DNA of 64,000 bases, taken from the NCBI GenBank assembly GCA_032207245.1, contig CM063502.1, positions 139,619,173 to 139,683,172 of the forward strand. Direction: 5' to 3'. Source of the DNA: Pardosa pseudoannulata (lineage: Eukaryota; Arthropoda; Arachnida; Araneae; Lycosidae). Shown here piece by piece: positions 58,307 through 64,000 of the stretch. Within the stretch, counting starts at the first letter, position 1, and each line of letters starts with the position of its first letter. A program made the translations under genes and the position numbers. Under the pieces are notes generated by a model. It saw nothing but the letters and a program-made list of their open reading frames with translations. It made no database searches and was not told the DNA's origin.

Positions 58307-60086
58307 AAGATATTAAAGTTTCAATTTTGATACTTTTACTAGTAGTGTAAGGTTTATGAATAGATCCATACATATGGACCTCACTACTCGAAATTTAACT
58401 TTATCCTAATTTACTATTGATTAACTTTTTAAAGAATTTCAAGTAACTCATTAAGCAATTATAAACATTTAAATATATTTTTTTACATATTTAACAAGAA
58501 ATAAAATTATTTTTCGTCTTTTCTTCATTAGAAATTTCAAATATTCATGCTTTATAATCATGGAAATATTTAAACCTGTTTTGTGATAGTAATAAGTTTT
58601 ATAGTTTTATATCAAACACAACACGTATTTACGTGTAAAATTGTGCAATTACTTTTCAAAGTATCATTATATGTTAAAAAAAGTTTTAAAAAATATTTTT
58701 AATTCAAAGTTTGCAGTCAGTTATCTTGTAAATTCTTAATAATCTTAAAAATCAGTTATTGCTATTAAAAAGTTTGCATTTGAATTTTAAATCAATTTTA
58801 AAATCTTTTAATAAATCTGAAATTTTCCAATGTTATTTTTCCTTAAGACCTGAGATTTACTCGCGGAACTTAATTTATTACTGCCCTGTATCATCAATTT
58901 CAGAAAAATGTTTTTCTCTGTAAGTCATCATGACTTACACACATGAATAATTGCCAATATATGAGTGTAGAATGCATGAAAGGATATTTAAGTAGTAATT
59001 ATGACTTCGAATCAGAAGTTACAAGCGTTAATTTTTAAACAGGTTTACTAGAATGTACCAAATAATTAAGTAAATTAACAGTAAGTTACTTACAAGTTAC
59101 AGAAGCATGAAAAAATAGTCATATTTCATTGTTTCTCAGTGCATATATGAATAAACACTTTTTATAAAACAATATTTATGAAAATGTGAAAATCTGTGAT
59201 TAGGTTTCTGTCAGGGACCTTCACAGATCACTAAAAGCTTTTGGAACAAAATATTAGTTTTTAGAAAAAAATTAAGAAATTTTATAAAAAAAAATTTAAT
59301 TTTAATTTTTTTTTTAAATTAACTGTTCAAACTGACTTTGCTTTCCAGAATATGATTTTTAAAATTAAATTCAAAATACAAAACTATTACAATGTTTACT
59401 GTACTACCAAATTAAAAAAAAATATTTGTAATACTTATATGCATTAATGGGTTGAAATATAAATTAGCTTCATTGATACTGGTGAATATCTATTGGCTAA
59501 ACCACATAAATACTCATTTAATGGTGTTCGATACTAAATAGTTACTTAATGTGTGTAAATAGGTACGTTAATTTCCTGTGATATCTGCCAACTTAGGACT
59601 AGTTAATATGTCAAAGTTTTCATCCTAATTGCTTCTCATGTTCGTCCTTCAGAGAAAAGGTTATTCAAGGACCCGTTTTCCTTTTCTTAGGGAGGTCTCT
59701 ATTTCCTCATTTCTTTTAATTATTATCTGTTAACCTAATCAAAATAATTATTAATTAAAGTTGCAACGTCTCGTGGATTAGAAATTTGTAACAAAATAAA
59801 TACACAATTTAAAAAGAAATAAATACAAAAAAATAAATGTTGATATTTTAATATAAATTAATATCTTTAAACTCAAATCAAAACTATATTTTTCTACTTC
59901 TTTAATTCAATCCCTATCTTCTATAAAGCTGTGTTATAGTAAAAAGTACTAATAGAATACTATTTCAAAACTTGAGAAAAATTATTGAACATGAAAGAAG
60001 AACGTTTGCAATTAAATGATTTTGCTTTCAATTTACGCCATAGAAGGAAGACGATTTTATACTATTTGCTTTAAGACTTAACTTAA
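58307..60086. other. AT-rich intergenic DNA, nothing recognised
   Basis: No coding signal or repeat recognised. Confidence 0.5.
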
Positions 60087-60747
<661 letters not shown>

Positions 60748-60848
60748 CCAGTATATATACTATACTGCCAGTGATAAATGTGAAACATTAAAAAGTCAGT
60801 CAGGACAAGGTCTATATATTAGTATTAACTGCAATCTGATGATTTACA

Positions 60849-61080
60849 GGCAATTGAAGATGAGGATCGATGTGTAATTAGGCACATTGTCATGGTGTAT
60901 CAGTCAAGCCTAAAAAACGTTAAAACTTCATGGAGTGATTCCTTACTTACCACTTCACCACATGGTACAAACTCATGATGGATAAATGCCTTTTCAATCA
61001 AAACGCTGCATCTAACAACACAAGATGTTTCACTGTTATCTTCACCGAATATCACTGCGTTCCTTGGAAACCATTTAAAT
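60849..61080 (-). pseudogene. mariner-type transposase fragment
   Basis: On the minus strand, about 61050-60996 gives VKHLVLLDAAF and, in a neighbouring frame, RFD-stop-KGI. 60995-60907 then reads AFIHHEFVPCGEVVSKES and LHEVLTFFRL. After a frame change, 60903-60849 reads LIHHDNVPNYTSILI. HHEFVP and HHDNxPxxT are hallmark blocks of mariner transposases, the latter carrying the second catalytic Asp. The first Asp region and the third catalytic residue were not found, so this is a frameshifted fragment of roughly 75 codons. It is distinct from the Tc1-like relic at 55.6 kb, whose motif is DNAPCHK. Confidence 0.75.
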
Positions 61081-62535
61081 TAATCACAGAATTATAATCG
61101 ACTCACAATAATACCTCCATTTTCTCGGATAAGCAATTAGGCTGTCTAAATAGAAGTTGCAAATTTTGTAGAAAAATTTTATATGCCCGTGTACGTTATT
61201 CTTCAATCATTCTTCTTCAAGTTTTGTTGAGTGATATGTATAGGGAGGCATATGTTAACTGATACATATCGTTCAAAAATGGAACTTTTCCTTTAACTGG
61301 CAGTATGACATCACTACACTAAGCCTGCAATAACACCAAATATTACGAAATGAAACCAAATATTGGGTAGCATCGGGTAATAAAAAAATAAACCCCCAAA
61401 CCCACTTTTACCATCACCCACATGCAAAAGGAAAAATGCATTGCCGTCCAGACTCAATAAAATAAATTCTAAAATCATGCATGAAATTTAACATTATTTT
61501 CTAAAGAACATTTGCATTTACAGACCAATCTTAAAGATATAATATTATATATACCGTATAAATTTTTCAAATTTTTATATCTTTCTATGGCTGCTTCAGT
61601 TCTTATTTTCTGTTTTAAAATATCTCAATAGAACGTAATATTCTGATGTCTTTATTTTCACATGGTGGAAATAATTATCAAATTACAGACAGTGTACTCC
61701 ATGTAACATGCACATTAAAATGCATTTCAACAAAATCTAAACATGTAAAATCATATTTCTCTAGTCGTTTTATTGTACGTGTACTTCTATTCAGATCCTG
61801 TACAAAGAATATGTATGCACAAACAGAAAATAATTTTATCCCTGCAGACTATGTCAAGAGCATGAACACATGTGATATGATAAAATATACCGAATGCTTT
61901 CTCTTCAGTAATGCATCATGCCTCTGGTTGTAAGACAGAGTAAGCAAAAAATGGATTTACAGCTTTTTATTTCGAATTTTTCTGGCAGCCGAAAGACAGC
62001 TGTACTGATGACGGATGATGGCAGAGGATGCCGATTCATGTTCCTAGTTTTTGATGCTCTAGTAGGTAGAACAACCCAAAATATTTTTTACATAGAATGT
62101 AAGCATATATATGTATGTATGTTAGGATGCACTTATTAAATGCATATATATATACATGTTTGTGTGTGTGTAATATTAAAATCCCTTATTTACGTATTTT
62201 AATATTAATTTAATATTAATTTAACTTTTGTTCATAAAGTACGTTCGGAGTTTGCGCGGTAATTCTGATTTTTCCTTCCAGACAAGCTATAGACTTAATT
62301 CAGCCTCTGTCTGTACTACTTTAGCCAATAGTTAGAGCGTTCTCTTTAAACATGGGTAATTTTTTATCACGTGATCAATTGTGCTTAGGGATTATATGTA
62401 GTCTTTTAACCCGAGGAATCCCTACTTGAAAAGTGATGTGGGGGATCACATTGTCTATGTGCACGAGGTTGCAAAAGTATTTGTCTGTTGTATGGTTTCA
62501 TATATCTTACCAGAAATAAAATGTGTTATGCTTTG
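61081..62535. other. Intergenic DNA between duplicated cassettes
   Basis: Contains plus-strand frames at 61646-61933 (95 residues) and 61918-62139 (73 residues) with no recognisable domain or gene-like context, plus a short GT run at about 62158-62172. Confidence 0.4.
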
Positions 62536-63143
<608 letters not shown>

Positions 63144-64000
63144 GGTCTCATAATAATTCATTTAAGCATTGTTTAACCATTTTCTGAAGCTATTTTATCA
63201 ACAGATTCGTCAGAGAAACTCTTAAATAGGATTAGCAATTAGATTTGCAGACAGATACCCATTAACTTTTACCATCAAATGAATGCTGATGTTGAAATTC
63301 TCTCTCAACAACGATGATACAAGCTTAAATAAAGCTTTGCTCTCATTATCTATCGAATGGTCTCAGACACAAACAGATTTGATGAAATGATTTTAAATAA
63401 TCCGTGGTAATATTAAACCTACTTCCCTTTCAATTAGATTAAAACATTAATATTATTTACTCCTTTTTATTTCTTTTAACAAAAGTTCTGACTCAGAACA
63501 GTACATTTGCTAAACATAGCAGTAGTTACTAATAGTTAAAAATAGTTATGCAGGCTATTTTAAATTAAATCCTTGAAGCATTATTACCGTTATATGCCAA
63601 CAGTTAGGGAAAAACCTTTAACGTTAGTGACTTTAAACCTTTTCCAGTATGTAACTACTGCGAATTATTGATGCTACTTTTGATAAAGTATGCAATAACT
63701 TTTAATTGGGAAAGTAATAAATATAAAAATAAAGTAAGAACTTTCCAAACTGTCTCCCTATTCTGATTCCAGTAAATTCATTCATAAAACAAAAATTGTT
63801 TCTATTTTTTAAACTGATTTTGTAATGTCATAGTATCATCTCCTGAAAATTGGTTTTCTGTAATAAAGCGAACAAAAATACAAGTTTTTATATAAATTTC
63901 TTTGCAAATACAAATTTGCAGGCAAATTTATTTTTTTATACAAATTTAAAATTTTTCTGAATTATTATAATATATCAAAACCTGTTTTTTTCCTTCGCTT
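63144..64000. other. AT-rich intergenic DNA to window end
   Basis: No feature recognised. Confidence 0.5.

Noticed and set aside
61646..62139. Pair of overlapping plus-strand frames of 95 and 73 residues
   Set aside because: No recognisable domain and no supporting gene structure; length is compatible with chance in this composition.

Overview
This window looks like gene-poor intergenic DNA from a eukaryote, most likely an arthropod. It is very AT-rich, full of long (AT)n/(GT)n microsatellites, and carries remains of piggyBac, Tc1, mariner, hAT, Helitron, tRNA-derived SINE and LTR elements. I read no intact host protein-coding gene, rRNA gene, functional tRNA gene or CRISPR array. The most conspicuous open frames are poly(Tyr-Ile) or Cys-Val readings of dinucleotide repeats and do not represent proteins. 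An arachnid origin is possible from the style of the repeats, but the sequence does not prove it.

Layout. 1-18 is the end of a piggyBac-type element. 2.0-3.05 kb is a piggyBac-like element whose transposase remnant is split by another small inverted-repeat element. 3.45-5.96 kb is an old degenerate tandem family carrying SINE and piggyBac-MITE insertions. 6.4-8.5 kb holds a SINE, a short Helitron, a 460-bp AT microsatellite, a GC-richer gag-like scrap and a second microsatellite. 10.26-12.45 kb contains two Helitrons end to end in opposite orientation. 16.8-18.4 kb is a clean tandem array of about 325-bp units. 20-22.3 kb is a decayed tandem family followed by a SINE relic. 22.5-23.9 kb is an unexplained GC-richer block and then a 630-bp microsatellite. 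26.87-27.72 kb is another degenerate tandem array. 29.70-29.91 kb is a full-length SINE with a perfect 14-bp target duplication. 31.56-31.87 kb is a solo LTR set in AT repeats. 33.7-36.24 kb is a piggyBac-type MITE whose right part and flank were amplified in tandem. 36.96-38.25 kb is a tandem pair split by a hAT element. 42.14-43.77 kb is a 340-bp tandem array. 45.0-45.5 kb is an inverted repeat between two microsatellites. 47.33-48.10 kb is a third minus-strand-type Helitron. 50.5-51.03 kb is an unexplained GC-richer island. 55.55-56.33 kb is a Tc1-like transposase pseudogene. 57.81-58.31 kb is a second full copy of the piggyBac MITE. 60.1-63.1 kb contains a duplicated microsatellite-plus-flank cassette with a mariner transposase fragment between the copies.

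The parts do not form a pathway. They record successive transposition into older tandem repeats, followed by decay and microsatellite growth. Several insertions can be read against an uninterrupted neighbouring repeat unit, which makes their boundaries unusually clear. I found no convincing new biological system; the most informative material is the nested-insertion record, the three Helitron-type termini sets obeying the A|T rule, and the recurring 310-350-bp tandem unit length.
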